64,000 nt of DNA, taken from positions 150,513 through 214,512 of the forward strand of contig JAQSXJ010000005.1 in the NCBI GenBank assembly GCA_029256725.1, in the 5' to 3' direction. Made by a program: the position numbers and the translations under genes. The notes below the pieces were generated by a model. The model was not told where the DNA came from. It saw only the letters and a program-made list of their open reading frames with translations, and ran no database searches. This stretch comes from Anaerocolumna sp. (GTDB lineage Bacteria; Bacillota; Clostridia; Lachnospirales; Lachnospiraceae). Shown one piece after another: positions 1 to 9,569 of the stretch (the stretch's first letter is position 1; every line of letters begins with the position of its first letter).

Positions 1-58
1 TTATGAAAATATGGATCAGGTAGCTGAGCATATGGCAGATTTCGGATTAAGTTTTTAA
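1..58 (+). CDS. mraZ: MraZ, C-terminal end only (partial)
   Basis: The window opens inside a reading frame that ends at the TAA at 56-58. The last residues read [18 protein letters not shown], which resembles the usual C-terminus of MraZ, a DNA-binding protein that heads most bacterial division/wall clusters and regulates them. The immediate downstream neighbour is rsmH, its standard partner, 17 bases away. Only 18 residues are visible, so the call rests on this short tail and on position. Confidence 0.75.
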   Translation, partial: YENMDQVAEHMADFGLSF

Positions 59-75
59 TATGGGAGATTTTAAAA

Positions 76-1032
76 ATGGATATGGAAAATAAACAAATAG
101 AATTTAAGCATATATCAGTATTGCTGCAAGAGACCATTGACATGTTAAACATCCGTGGAGACGGAATATATGTAGATGGAACTTTAGGCGGTGGGGGCCA
201 CTCCTATGAAATATGTAAAAGGCTTGAAAAGGGAGGCAGACTGATTGGTATCGATCAGGATGAAGCCGCTATACAAGCAGCCAGTTTGCGCCTTGAGAAT
301 TTTAAGGACAAAGTTACTATAATAAGAAGTAATTACGTCAATATGAAGAAGGTATTAGAAGAACAGGGAATCGATAAGGTAGACGGAATTATGCTGGATC
401 TTGGTGTATCCTCACATCAGCTTGATACAACCGCCAGAGGATTCTCCTATAAGGAAGACGCACCTTTGGATATGCGTATGGATACCAGAATGGATATCAC
501 AGCAAAAGATATCGTTAACGACTACAGTGAATTCGATTTGTATCGTATTATCAGAGACTACGGTGAAGATAAATTTGCAAAAAATATTGCAAAACATATT
601 GTTAGGGTCAGAGAAGAGCAGCCTATTGAAACAACCGGTCAACTGACAGAAGCAATCAAAGCTGCAATTCCTGCAAAGCTTCGGGTTAACGGACATCCTG
701 GCAAAAAGACTTTTCAGGCTATCAGAATTGAGTTGAACAAAGAGCTTGAAGTATTAAGCAGTGCTCTTGAGGATATGATAAATCTGCTTAATGATAATGG
801 AAGACTTTGCATTATCACTTTTCATTCCCTTGAGGATAGAATCGTGAAGTCATTTTTTAGAAACAAAGAAAACCCATGTACCTGTCCACCCAGTTTTCCG
901 GTGTGTGTATGCGGTAATAAAAGTCTTGGAAAGGTTGTAACGCGAAAAGCCTTATTACCTACAGAAGAAGAGATTTTAAATAACAAAAGATCAAAGAGCG
1001 CTAAACTCAGAGTGTTTGAGCGCCACATATAA
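76..1032 (+). CDS. rsmH: 16S rRNA (cytosine1402-N4)-methyltransferase RsmH
   Basis: Cytoplasmic S-adenosylmethionine-dependent enzyme (MraW/RsmH) that methylates N4 of C1402 in the 16S rRNA decoding site. The 318-residue length is normal for the family. The glycine-rich SAM loop GTLGGGGHS is at residues 35-43, followed by GIDQDEAA, the [11 protein letters not shown] motif near residue 107 and [10 protein letters not shown] near residue 250. A GGAG sits about 10 bases before the ATG. It follows mraZ and precedes ftsL, the conserved start of dcw clusters. Confidence 0.97.
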   Translation: MDMENKQIEFKHISVLLQETIDMLNIRGDGIYVDGTLGGGGHSYEICKRLEKGGRLIGIDQDEAAIQAASLRLENFKDKVTIIRSNYVNMKKVLEEQGIDKVDGIMLDLGVSSHQLDTTARGFSYKEDAPLDMRMDTRMDITAKDIVNDYSEFDLYRIIRDYGEDKFAKNIAKHIVRVREEQPIETTGQLTEAIKAAIPAKLRVNGHPGKKTFQAIRIELNKELEVLSSALEDMINLLNDNGRLCIITFHSLEDRIVKSFFRNKENPCTCPPSFPVCVCGNKSLGKVVTRKALLPTEEEILNNKRSKSAKLRVFERHI

Positions 1033-1068
1033 AAGACAAAAGTGAAAGACATAAAAGGGGGAGAAAAT

Positions 1069-1590
1069 ATGGAGGAGAATAAGCGAATGTATAACCGGCA
1101 AAACAGCTACTATGACGGAAATGCGGTCAGAAAACTGCAGTACGTGGCACAGCCGGATGACGACAGAGAAGAAACAAGAAACGTTCCTAATGTTAAGCCG
1201 AAACCGGCAGTTAGAAGAAGAACAAAACGTAAGCCGGCTATGAATTTGTTTTCTGTACTTTTTCTGACAGCAGCAATCGGAATAACCGTTTATTCCTGTA
1301 TTGGTTACCTGAATGTTCAGACACAGATAACTAAGAAGCATAATGAAATTGCTGTTCTTGAGCGCGACCTTGCTAAAATGCAGAATGATAATGATGCTAA
1401 TCTGGCAAAAATTGATACTTCCATTGATTTGAAGTATATATACGAGTATGCTACCAGCAAGTTGGGCATGGTCTATCCAGATGATAATCAGGTTATATTG
1501 TATGAGAGTAATGTCAGTGACTATGTTAAACAATACAAAGACATACCGGAGGCAGAAGACAATTCCTTATTGGGCAAGCTGAAGAAGTAA
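1069..1590 (+). CDS. ftsL: FtsL-like cell division protein
   Basis: Small bitopic protein of 173 residues: a basic, disordered cytoplasmic N-terminus, one membrane segment at about residues 58-80, then a predicted extracytoplasmic coiled coil (about 84-115). This topology, and the position between rsmH and the first PBP gene, identify it as FtsL, a divisome scaffold that works with FtsQ/DivIB and DivIC. Sequence identity in the family is low, so the call is mostly positional. The frame is open back to a GTG at 1042, but a GGGGGAG at 1057-1063 places the start at the ATG at 1069. Confidence 0.85.
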   Translation: MEENKRMYNRQNSYYDGNAVRKLQYVAQPDDDREETRNVPNVKPKPAVRRRTKRKPAMNLFSVLFLTAAIGITVYSCIGYLNVQTQITKKHNEIAVLERDLAKMQNDNDANLAKIDTSIDLKYIYEYATSKLGMVYPDDNQVILYESNVSDYVKQYKDIPEAEDNSLLGKLKK

Positions 1591-1680
1591 AAATAGCGAC
1601 CCAGTGTGAAAGTTTAGTGTATTTCACATTTCTTATATAGGAAGTATTACGGACTTTACGTGATACCAACAGGAGTAAAT

Positions 1681-3459
1681 ATGGCTAATCAAGGAATGAA
1701 ACAAAGAAGAATAAAAAAGATTAAGAAGTTTACCAATCGTATGAGCAGCAGATTACTGTTTGTATTTTCAATTGTACTTATATTTATGACAGTACTTATA
1801 GGACGAATCGTTTATTTAAATCATACAGACGGAGTACGTTATGAAAAGAAAGTTCTGTCACAGCAGACGTATACAAGTACTTCGATACCTTACCAGAGAG
1901 GAAGCATACTCGATCGTAACGGTACTGTATTAGCTTATAGTGAGAAAGTTTATAATGTTATTTTAGATGTTTATTATGCTTTATCGGAGAAAGAATATGC
2001 GGAGCCGACGAAAAAGGCACTTATTAATTCCTTTAAAGGAATAACGGAAGAACAAATTAATAAGCTTTATAATGAAAAGAAGACCAGCAGATACAGTATA
2101 ATGATAAAGAGTATATCTTACGAGGATATGGAGAAATTCCAAGAGCTGGCGAAAGCAGATAAAAATATACAGGGAGTCTGGTTTGAAGAAGATTATAAGC
2201 GCAGATATCCTTATGAAACCTTAGCATCAAGTGTTTTGGGATTTACAACAAGTGATAATAATGGTAATTGGGGTATTGAGCAGTATTATAATGATACCTT
2301 AAACGGTACTAATGGTATTGAATTCGGTTATATGGATTCTGAACTGAAATTAGAAAAGAATGTAAAACCTTCCATTAACGGTAATACCGTAGTATCAACC
2401 ATAGATGCCAATGTACAGAGAATTGTTCAAGATCATATAAAAGCGTATATAACAGAATATGATCCGGATAATATGGGAGTCATTGTAATGAATCCCAATA
2501 ACGGTGAAATTCTAGCTATGGCTTCCAACGAAGAGTATAATTTAAATAAACCTACAGATCTTACACCTTTCTTTACAAAAGATGAAATAAAGGGTATGAC
2601 TGAAAAAGAAAAAATGACTTTTTTAAATAACTTATGGAGAAATTATACGATTAGTAATTCGATAGAACCTGGTTCGACTTTTAAGCCTTTTACTATAGCT
2701 GCTGCACTGGAAGAAAATTTGATAAAACCTAGCGATACTTTTTATTGTGATGGTGGCGAAAATATAATGGGAACTTTTGTTGGTTGTTCTAAGAAAACAG
2801 GGCATGGAGAGATTACATTAACTCAAGCGCTTATGGTATCCTGTAATGATGCGTTAATGCAGATAGTAGAAAAAGAAGGTGCAAAATTATTTACAAGCTA
2901 TCAGAAATATTTTGGATTTGGTGGAAGAACAGGAATAGATCTTCCAGGTGAAGAATCAGGAATTCTTTTTGCAAATGATAAATTATCCAAGCTTGACCTT
3001 GCTATCAGCAGTTTTGGACAGACTTTTAATGTAACTATGATACAGATGGCAGCAGGTTATTCCTCATTGGTTAATGGCGGATATTACTACGAACCTCATA
3101 TAGTGAAAGAAGTATTAAACTCTGGTGGTAGTGTCGTATCGACTAATGACAAAAAGCTTGCAAAGTTATCTGTTTCCAGCACGACATCTGACTTCTTAAA
3201 GGAAGCATTGTTTAAGACCGTAGATGAAGGAACAGCTCATGGTGCAAAGGTAGCTGGTTATGAAATAGGAGGCAAAACTGGCACAGCTCAGACTTTACCT
3301 AGAGCTGCTGAAGAAAAACTTTTATCATTTATTGGAAGTGTTCCTGCAAAAGACCCCCAATTGGTTGTTTATGTTGTTATACATAATCCCAAAAAAATAG
3401 ATAAGAAATTGCAAAGCAGTGCATTAGCAACAACACGGGAAAAAGTACTGATGCCGTAA
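1681..3459 (+). CDS. Class B penicillin-binding protein (FtsI/PbpB type), 3' end apparently frameshifted
   Basis: Septal peptidoglycan transpeptidase, membrane-anchored, acting outside the cell. A membrane segment lies at about residues 24-46, then the pedestal domain with the RGSILDRNG motif (73-81). The transpeptidase domain carries STFK (332-335, acylated Ser), SCN (387-389) and KTG (532-534). AGGAG at 1671-1675 fixes the ATG at 1681 (592 residues) over an upstream GTG at 1660. The frame stops at 3459, about 20 residues before the point where the neighbouring paralogue finishes its final helix. A Ser/Asp/Glu/Asn-rich tail continues in a different frame to 3722. This suggests a frameshift or internal deletion, real or an assembly error. 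No PASTA domain is visible. Confidence 0.9.
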   Translation: MANQGMKQRRIKKIKKFTNRMSSRLLFVFSIVLIFMTVLIGRIVYLNHTDGVRYEKKVLSQQTYTSTSIPYQRGSILDRNGTVLAYSEKVYNVILDVYYALSEKEYAEPTKKALINSFKGITEEQINKLYNEKKTSRYSIMIKSISYEDMEKFQELAKADKNIQGVWFEEDYKRRYPYETLASSVLGFTTSDNNGNWGIEQYYNDTLNGTNGIEFGYMDSELKLEKNVKPSINGNTVVSTIDANVQRIVQDHIKAYITEYDPDNMGVIVMNPNNGEILAMASNEEYNLNKPTDLTPFFTKDEIKGMTEKEKMTFLNNLWRNYTISNSIEPGSTFKPFTIAAALEENLIKPSDTFYCDGGENIMGTFVGCSKKTGHGEITLTQALMVSCNDALMQIVEKEGAKLFTSYQKYFGFGGRTGIDLPGEESGILFANDKLSKLDLAISSFGQTFNVTMIQMAAGYSSLVNGGYYYEPHIVKEVLNSGGSVVSTNDKKLAKLSVSSTTSDFLKEALFKTVDEGTAHGAKVAGYEIGGKTGTAQTLPRAAEEKLLSFIGSVPAKDPQLVVYVVIHNPKKIDKKLQSSALATTREKVLMP

Positions 3460-3722
3460 ACACAGAAAACGCTGGGAATGCTGAAAAAACTGATAACAGC
3501 TCCAATCAGGAAAACGATCAGGAAACTACTGCCCAGGGTAATGAAACACAAGACAATGCCCAGGATGACGAGCAAGGGACTGAAGATGGATTTCCTTTTG
3601 AAGATAATATAGATCCGCTGCCAAATGCAATAGGTGATAACACTGGAGATAAAACAACTGGGGCTGGTGATGATTCAGAAGACAATAATTCAGAGGAAAA
3701 TTCGCCCGGAGGCAATGAATAA
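3429..3722 (+). pseudogene. Out-of-frame acidic tail of the upstream PBP gene
   Basis: After the PBP frame stops at 3459, an overlapping frame is open from 3405 to the TAA at 3720-3722. It encodes about 97 residues rich in Asp, Glu, Asn, Gly, Thr and Gln (for example NTGKSTDAVNTENAG, then FEDNIDPLPNAIG). It has no usable start codon or ribosome-binding site, so it is unlikely to be an independent gene. Its composition matches the disordered C-terminal tails that I recall on some clostridial class B PBPs. The simplest reading is that it is the original C-terminus, separated by a shift of reading frame between about 3402 and 3456. Confidence 0.65.
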
Positions 3723-3856
3723 AGAAATTCGTTAAGCTTTAGGATGATTGCTTCAATATTATATACATAGACAACTTTAATCACATTGCTATTATTATAC
3801 ATAACCTATAAAGGATTGTCATAAAATGAAACAATCATATAAATGAGGCATCCTTT

Positions 3857-5806
3857 ATGGCAAGAAATAAAACCTTTAACCGCAGGAATGTATTTATCGT
3901 AGTTGCGGTAATTGTAATTGCAGCTACACTCCTAACAGTAAGACTGGCATATTTAATGATTGCCAAATCAGCGGATTATGCTGAAAGAGCTCAGAAGCTT
4001 CATGAGAGAGAAAGAGCTATTAAAGCAGAAAGAGGAATAATTTATGACAGGAACGGTATTATTTTAGCAGATAATAAGCCTGTCAGTACCATATCCGTAA
4101 TACATAGCCAGATTAAAGAACCTGAAAAGGTAATTAAATTTCTCTCTGAGACCTTAGGTCTAAGTGAAGCCTATGTTCGTAAGAGAGTGGAGAAGAATTC
4201 TTCTATTGAAAGAATTAAATCCAATGTAGATAAAACTATAGCAGATACAATCAGAGAATATGATTTAGAAGGCGTTATGGTTGATGAAGATTACAAAAGA
4301 TATTACCCCTATGGTGATTTAGCTTCTAAGGTAATAGGCTTTACAGGCGGAGATAATCAAGGAATTATTGGTCTGGAAGTCGAGTATGATGATTATTTAA
4401 AAGGTATCGATGGTACCATACTAACTCTTACAACAGCATACGGAGTTGAGATAGATAACGCGGCAGAGGACAGAATTGAACCTGTTGGCGGAAAAGATCT
4501 GTATACCAGTATCGATGTTAATATACAAAAGTATGCCGAGCAGGCAGCTATGAAAGTATTGGAAGCCAAAAATGCAAATAATGTTAAGATGATTCTAATG
4601 AATCCGCAAAATGGCGAGATATACGCCTGCGTTAATGTACCGGAGTTTGATCTTAATGATCCTTATACTTTGACAGAATCTGCATTGAATGGCTTAGATG
4701 TTTCTACTTTAACAGATAAACAGAAAAATGACCTTCTTAATAATATGTGGAGAAATGCAAGTATTAGTGACACCTATGAACCTGGTTCAACATTTAAAGT
4801 TGTTACAGCAACAGCAGCATTAGAAGAGAAGGTTGTAAAACTGACAGATAGATTTCACTGCCCGGGATTTAAAATAGTGGAAGACCGCAGAATCCGCTGC
4901 CACAAGGCTGGCGGACATGGCAGTGAAGATTTTATAGATGGTATCAAGAACTCCTGTAACCCTGTCTTTATGGAAATTGGGGCAAGGGTAGGAGTAACTA
5001 ATATGTATAAGTATTTTGATAGATTGGGACTGTTTCGTAAAACAGGTGTGGACCTTCCCGGTGAAGCAAAGTCTATTATGCATAAACCGGATAATGTTGG
5101 TGCGGTAGAACTGGCTACCATTTCCTTTGGACAGTCATTTCAGATAACGCCCTTACAGCTTTTAGTAGCTGCCAGCGCTATCGTAAATGGAGGGAAAATT
5201 GTAACGCCCCATTTCGGTGTAGAAGTCAAAGGGAAAGATGGAACGGTAGTAAAGACTCTGAAATATGAGGAACAGGAAAATGCTGTCTCGAAAGAAACCT
5301 CTGATTTAATGAAGCAACTTCTTGAAACAGTTGTATCTGATGGTACCGGCAACCGTGCTTACCTGGCAGGTTATCACATTGGTGGAAAAACTGCAACCTC
5401 TGAGAAATTACCAAGAAGCAGCAACAAATACATATCATCATTTCTTGGCTTTGCTCCTGCCGATAATCCGCAGATCATCGGTATTGTTCTAATAGATGAA
5501 CCGGAAGGTATATATTATGGCGGAACTATAGCAGCTCCGGTTATAGCGGAAGTATATGAAAATGCACTTCCCTACCTTGGTATCGAACCTGTATATACAG
5601 AGGAGGAAATCAAGGAGAATAATATTGGAACAATGATAATGCCGGAATTGACCGGGTTATCAAAAGCAGAGGTGAAGAAGCTTTTAAAAGACTATACTTT
5701 TAAGGAAGTATATTATGATGGTGAGGGAGAAAAGGTAAAAAGCCAATTTCCATTAAAAGGTGAAGAGATTAATAACAACAGCAACTTGATTCTGTATATG
5801 GAATAG
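3857..5806 (+). CDS. spoVD: SpoVD-like class B penicillin-binding protein with PASTA domain
   Basis: Second membrane-anchored transpeptidase of the cluster, 649 residues. It has one membrane segment at about 11-33, a dimerisation/pedestal domain with GIIYDRNG (60-67), a transpeptidase domain with STFK (311-314) and SCN (366-368), and a C-terminal PASTA domain (about 593-649). Two tandem PBP genes after ftsL match the pbpB-spoVD pair of Bacillus, where SpoVD makes spore cortex. The PASTA domain favours SpoVD for this copy. The usual KTG triad is KTA here (511-513). Which paralogue serves division and which sporulation is inference. Confidence 0.85.
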   Translation: MARNKTFNRRNVFIVVAVIVIAATLLTVRLAYLMIAKSADYAERAQKLHERERAIKAERGIIYDRNGIILADNKPVSTISVIHSQIKEPEKVIKFLSETLGLSEAYVRKRVEKNSSIERIKSNVDKTIADTIREYDLEGVMVDEDYKRYYPYGDLASKVIGFTGGDNQGIIGLEVEYDDYLKGIDGTILTLTTAYGVEIDNAAEDRIEPVGGKDLYTSIDVNIQKYAEQAAMKVLEAKNANNVKMILMNPQNGEIYACVNVPEFDLNDPYTLTESALNGLDVSTLTDKQKNDLLNNMWRNASISDTYEPGSTFKVVTATAALEEKVVKLTDRFHCPGFKIVEDRRIRCHKAGGHGSEDFIDGIKNSCNPVFMEIGARVGVTNMYKYFDRLGLFRKTGVDLPGEAKSIMHKPDNVGAVELATISFGQSFQITPLQLLVAASAIVNGGKIVTPHFGVEVKGKDGTVVKTLKYEEQENAVSKETSDLMKQLLETVVSDGTGNRAYLAGYHIGGKTATSEKLPRSSNKYISSFLGFAPADNPQIIGIVLIDEPEGIYYGGTIAAPVIAEVYENALPYLGIEPVYTEEEIKENNIGTMIMPELTGLSKAEVKKLLKDYTFKEVYYDGEGEKVKSQFPLKGEEINNNSNLILYME

Positions 5807-5929
5807 CTTATAATAATCCGTGGTCGTACAAAGGAGTAACTACATAATTTGAAAGCTGCTTAGAATGAGTTCTATTCAATTTGTGTATAAGAATAAGAGT
5901 AATAGGCCATTGTACGGAGGAAACAAGAA

Positions 5930-6898
5930 ATGGATTCTAGGCAAGTAATGCCCGTTGTAATAGCTTTTGTTATTAGCTTAACTTTATGCCCTATAATCAT
6001 TCCATTTCTAAAGAGGCTTAAATGGGGGCAATATGTTAGAAACAACGGTCCCAAAAGCCATCTGCGCAAAACAGGTACACCCACAATGGGCGGTATAGTT
6101 ATCTTACTTGGTATAGTCTTAACCTCAGTCATATACCTTAAGGATAATAAAGACATTATACCGGTTTTGTTTGCTACAGTGGGCTTTGGCTTAATCGGAT
6201 TTCTGGATGACTATCTGAAGATTGTTATGAAAAGATCAATGGGACTTAAGGTTTGGCAGAAATTATTAGGACAGATACTGGTAACAATAATTTTTGTGAT
6301 TTATTTCACATATTATACGGAGGTAGGAACTTCTGTATTAATCCCCTTTTCAGGAGGTTTTGAAGAAGGGTATTATCTGGAAACCGGCATATGTTTTGTT
6401 CCAATGATGATCTTTATTATGATTGGAACTGTAAATGGAGCTAACTTTACTGACGGACTGGATGGTCTGGCGGCTAGTGTTACACTGCAGATAACTACAT
6501 TTTTCTCTGTTGCAGCGATTGTGGTAGGCAGCAGCATATCACCAATAACAAATGCAGCAGCAGGCAGTCTGTTAGGGTTTCTGGTTTTTAACATATATCC
6601 TGCAAGGGTATTTATGGGAGATACCGGTTCTTTAGCATTAGGCGGTTTTGTAGCTGCTTCAGCATTTATGCTGAAAATGCCATTATTTCTGATAATAGTA
6701 GGTTTAATTTATCTCATTGAGGTAATTTCAGTAATATTACAAATAGTATACTTTAGGATTACAGGGGGAAAGAGAATATTTCGTATGGCTCCTATTCACC
6801 ATCATTTTGAACTTTGCGGTTGGTCAGAAATGAAAGTAGTATCTGTATTCTCTATAGCAACTGCCCTTTGCTGTATTATTGCTCTGCTTGGTATCTGA
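5930..6898 (+). CDS. mraY: Phospho-N-acetylmuramoyl-pentapeptide transferase MraY
   Basis: Polytopic membrane enzyme of 322 residues that transfers phospho-MurNAc-pentapeptide from UDP to undecaprenyl phosphate, giving lipid I. Diagnostic motifs are FLDDYLK (near residue 87), NGANFTDGLDGLA (near 169), the MGDTGSL loop (near 227) and PIHHHFE (near 288). About ten hydrophobic segments are visible. GGAGG at 5916-5920 is 9 bases before the ATG. It follows the SpoVD-like gene directly; murE, which usually sits here in Bacillus, is absent. Confidence 0.97.
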   Translation: MDSRQVMPVVIAFVISLTLCPIIIPFLKRLKWGQYVRNNGPKSHLRKTGTPTMGGIVILLGIVLTSVIYLKDNKDIIPVLFATVGFGLIGFLDDYLKIVMKRSMGLKVWQKLLGQILVTIIFVIYFTYYTEVGTSVLIPFSGGFEEGYYLETGICFVPMMIFIMIGTVNGANFTDGLDGLAASVTLQITTFFSVAAIVVGSSISPITNAAAGSLLGFLVFNIYPARVFMGDTGSLALGGFVAASAFMLKMPLFLIIVGLIYLIEVISVILQIVYFRITGGKRIFRMAPIHHHFELCGWSEMKVVSVFSIATALCCIIALLGI

Positions 6899-6962
6899 TA
6901 CGGCCAAAGAAAACATAAGGTGAAAACCGGATTACAACAGCAAGAAAGAAGGATATATTAAG

Positions 6963-8318
6963 ATGAAACTGGATAATAGAACCGTATTGGTGTTTGGGAC
7001 CGGATTAAGCGGTATTTCAGCCATTCGTTTCCTAGAAGGAATTACGGATAAGGTAATTGTTTATGATACCAACGTAAGCCTGGATATAGAGGCTATCAGA
7101 GAAAAGCTTACTGCTTCTTTTGCCGGAGAAATTGTATTAGGGGAATTGACAAATGAATATTTGGAGGCCGTTGAGTTGGTTATTCTCAGCCCTGGCGTCC
7201 CTATAGACCTTCCTGTCGTAAATAGAATCAGGGAGAAGAATATCCCAATCTGGGGTGAAATAGAGCTGGCATATTATAAAGCCAAAGGAAAAGTAGCTGC
7301 TATAACCGGAACCAACGGTAAGACGACGACTACCTCTCTGGTGGGTGATATTATGAAGGCATATTTTAAAGAAGTATTTGTTGTCGGTAATATTGGCATA
7401 CCATATACAGATATAGTCAGTAAGACCTCAGAGGATTCTGTTACCGTAATTGAAATGAGCAGCTTTCAGTTGGAAACTATCATAGATTTTAAACCTCAAG
7501 TCAGTGCAATTCTTAATATAACGCCGGATCATCTAAACCGCCATCATACCATGGAGAACTATATTGCTGCCAAGTTAAATATAGCAAAAAATCAAGGACT
7601 TGAAGAGGTATGCGTACTAAATTATGAAGATGAGGTCTTAAGGGAAGCAGGTAAAGAATTAAAGACAAACGTTATGTATTTCAGTAGTCTTAGAAAGTTA
7701 GAGAAGGGAATATATCTGGAAGGTGACAATATAATGTACAGTGACGGAAATAATACAGTAACTGTCGTTGACGTTACCCAAATGAATATTTTTGGAAGAC
7801 ATAATTATGAAAACACTATGGCTGGAATAGGCATTGCTTTGTCCCTTAATGTTCCTGTAGAGGTCATTAATAAAGCAGTCAGAGACTTTGTTGCGGTGGA
7901 GCACCGTATTGAATTCGTTACTACCAAAAATGGTGTGAAATACTATAATGATTCTAAAGGAACCAATCCGGATGCTTCCATTAAAGCTATCGAATCAATG
8001 CCTGCACCGACTTGTCTTATAGCAGGCGGATATGACAAGGGTTCGGAATATGATGAGTGGATGGAAGCTTTTAAAGGTAAGATAAAAGCTTTGGTGCTGA
8101 TAGGTCAGACAAAAGATAAAATTGCAGAAACAGCCAGAACTCATGGCTTTCATGATATTTATATATCAGATACTTTACAAGAAGCTGTGGAAATCTGCCA
8201 CAGACTCTCCCAGGAAGGGGATTGTGTACTTCTGTCTCCAGCCTGTGCGAGTTGGGATATGTTCCCCAATTATGAAGAAAGAGGCCGTCTCTTTAAAGAA
8301 TACGTAAGAAATTTATAA
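6963..8318 (+). CDS. murD: UDP-N-acetylmuramoylalanine--D-glutamate ligase MurD
   Basis: Cytoplasmic ATP-dependent ligase that adds D-Glu to UDP-MurNAc-L-Ala. The 451-residue length is normal. The ATP-binding loop GTNGKTTTT is at 116-124; the Mur ligase central domain continues with EMSSFQLE and NITPDHLNRH, and the C-terminal domain with YNDSKGTNPD and LLSPACASWDMF, which are characteristic of MurD. It lies 64 bases after mraY, in the same order as in Bacillus. Confidence 0.97.
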   Translation: MKLDNRTVLVFGTGLSGISAIRFLEGITDKVIVYDTNVSLDIEAIREKLTASFAGEIVLGELTNEYLEAVELVILSPGVPIDLPVVNRIREKNIPIWGEIELAYYKAKGKVAAITGTNGKTTTTSLVGDIMKAYFKEVFVVGNIGIPYTDIVSKTSEDSVTVIEMSSFQLETIIDFKPQVSAILNITPDHLNRHHTMENYIAAKLNIAKNQGLEEVCVLNYEDEVLREAGKELKTNVMYFSSLRKLEKGIYLEGDNIMYSDGNNTVTVVDVTQMNIFGRHNYENTMAGIGIALSLNVPVEVINKAVRDFVAVEHRIEFVTTKNGVKYYNDSKGTNPDASIKAIESMPAPTCLIAGGYDKGSEYDEWMEAFKGKIKALVLIGQTKDKIAETARTHGFHDIYISDTLQEAVEICHRLSQEGDCVLLSPACASWDMFPNYEERGRLFKEYVRNL

Positions 8319-8342
8319 GACAAGAATCAAAGTGAGGTCTGC

Positions 8343-9488
8343 ATGACAAGGGAAGAGAGAGATAAAGGAAAATCCAGAAAACTTCATAGTTACTATGATT
8401 ACAATCTACTGTTTCTTACGATTTTTCTGGTGTGCTTTGGATTGGTTATGGTTTATAGCACCAGTTCCTATAATGCAGCCAGAAAATACTTAAATCCTGC
8501 GTACTATCTGGAAAAACAAGGTGCCTTTGCAATTCTTGGAATCGTTGTAATGCTGATTGTTTCAAAGATTGATTACCGAATATATAAACTTAAGTTTCCG
8601 GTTATAAAGCTAAGACCAGTTGTGGTTTTATACTTTTTGTGTATAATCCTGCAGATATGCGTTTTACTATTTGCCAAAGAGATTAATGGCTCAAAAAGAT
8701 GGCTGTCCTTAGGACCCCTTGGAACCTTCCAGCCTTCTGAGCTTTCCAAGGTTGCTATTATCTTGTTTACTGCCTATATCGTCTGTCTGTCGCCAAAGCG
8801 GCTGGATAAATTTACAGGCTTTTTGCGAATAGCTGCATATGTTGTTCCTCTAATAGGACTTGTATTATCTCAGAATTTTAGTACTGCACTGGTAATGGGA
8901 CTTATTATGGTAGCAATATGTTTTGTGGCCAGTAGAAAGAAACTTTATTTTATTGTTTCTGGTGGTCTTATGGTGGCTATCGGTGCCATATTTATTTTCT
9001 TTGTAAGTTACCGAAGTGAAAGAATCACGGTATGGCTGAATGTAGAGACTCATGATAAAGGTTACCAGATACTGCAGGGGCTCTATGCCATTGCCTCCGG
9101 CCGGATATTTGGTAAAGGGCTTGGAGAGAGTATGCAAAAGCTGGGTTTTATTCCGGAATCTCATAATGATATGATATTTGCGGTAATTTGTGAAGAGCTG
9201 GGACTCTTTGGAGCAGTAGCAGTAATTTTGCTCTTTGTACTGGTTATTTGGCGACTTTTTATAATTGCGGTAAATGCACCGGATCTTTTTGGAGGGTTGA
9301 TCGCCACCGGGGTATTAACACATATAGCAGCGCAGGTACTCATTAACATTGCTGTAGTTACCAATACAATTCCTTCTACAGGAATACCATTACCCTTTAT
9401 ATCATATGGAGGAACGTCACTTCTGGTGTTGTTAACCGAAATGGGAATTGTATTAAGTGTATCCAATCAGATTAAGTATGAAAAATAG
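8343..9488 (+). CDS. SEDS peptidoglycan polymerase (FtsW/SpoVE type)
   Basis: Polytopic membrane glycan polymerase of 381 residues that uses lipid II and pairs with class B PBPs. Visible family features are the N-terminal GLVMVYSTSSY segment, NGSKRWLSLGPLGTFQPSELSK in the large loop, and the C-terminal PESHNDMIFAVICEELG and PFISYGGTS stretches. Its place after murD is that of spoVE in Bacillus, but FtsW and SpoVE cannot be separated by sequence alone. No other SEDS gene is present in the window, so it could serve vegetative division, sporulation or both. Confidence 0.93.
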   Translation: MTREERDKGKSRKLHSYYDYNLLFLTIFLVCFGLVMVYSTSSYNAARKYLNPAYYLEKQGAFAILGIVVMLIVSKIDYRIYKLKFPVIKLRPVVVLYFLCIILQICVLLFAKEINGSKRWLSLGPLGTFQPSELSKVAIILFTAYIVCLSPKRLDKFTGFLRIAAYVVPLIGLVLSQNFSTALVMGLIMVAICFVASRKKLYFIVSGGLMVAIGAIFIFFVSYRSERITVWLNVETHDKGYQILQGLYAIASGRIFGKGLGESMQKLGFIPESHNDMIFAVICEELGLFGAVAVILLFVLVIWRLFIIAVNAPDLFGGLIATGVLTHIAAQVLINIAVVTNTIPSTGIPLPFISYGGTSLLVLLTEMGIVLSVSNQIKYEK

Positions 9489-9569
9489 GTATTTGCTTCC
9501 CTATTTAGCTGCAAGCACAAATAAAATTAAATTACATATAGTAATACTATATTAGGTTTGAGGTGTACC

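Noticed and set aside
991..1533. 180-codon open frame on the - strand across ftsL
   Set aside because: Antisense shadow of a real gene; Cys/Ile/Leu-rich without a recognisable domain or ribosome-binding site.
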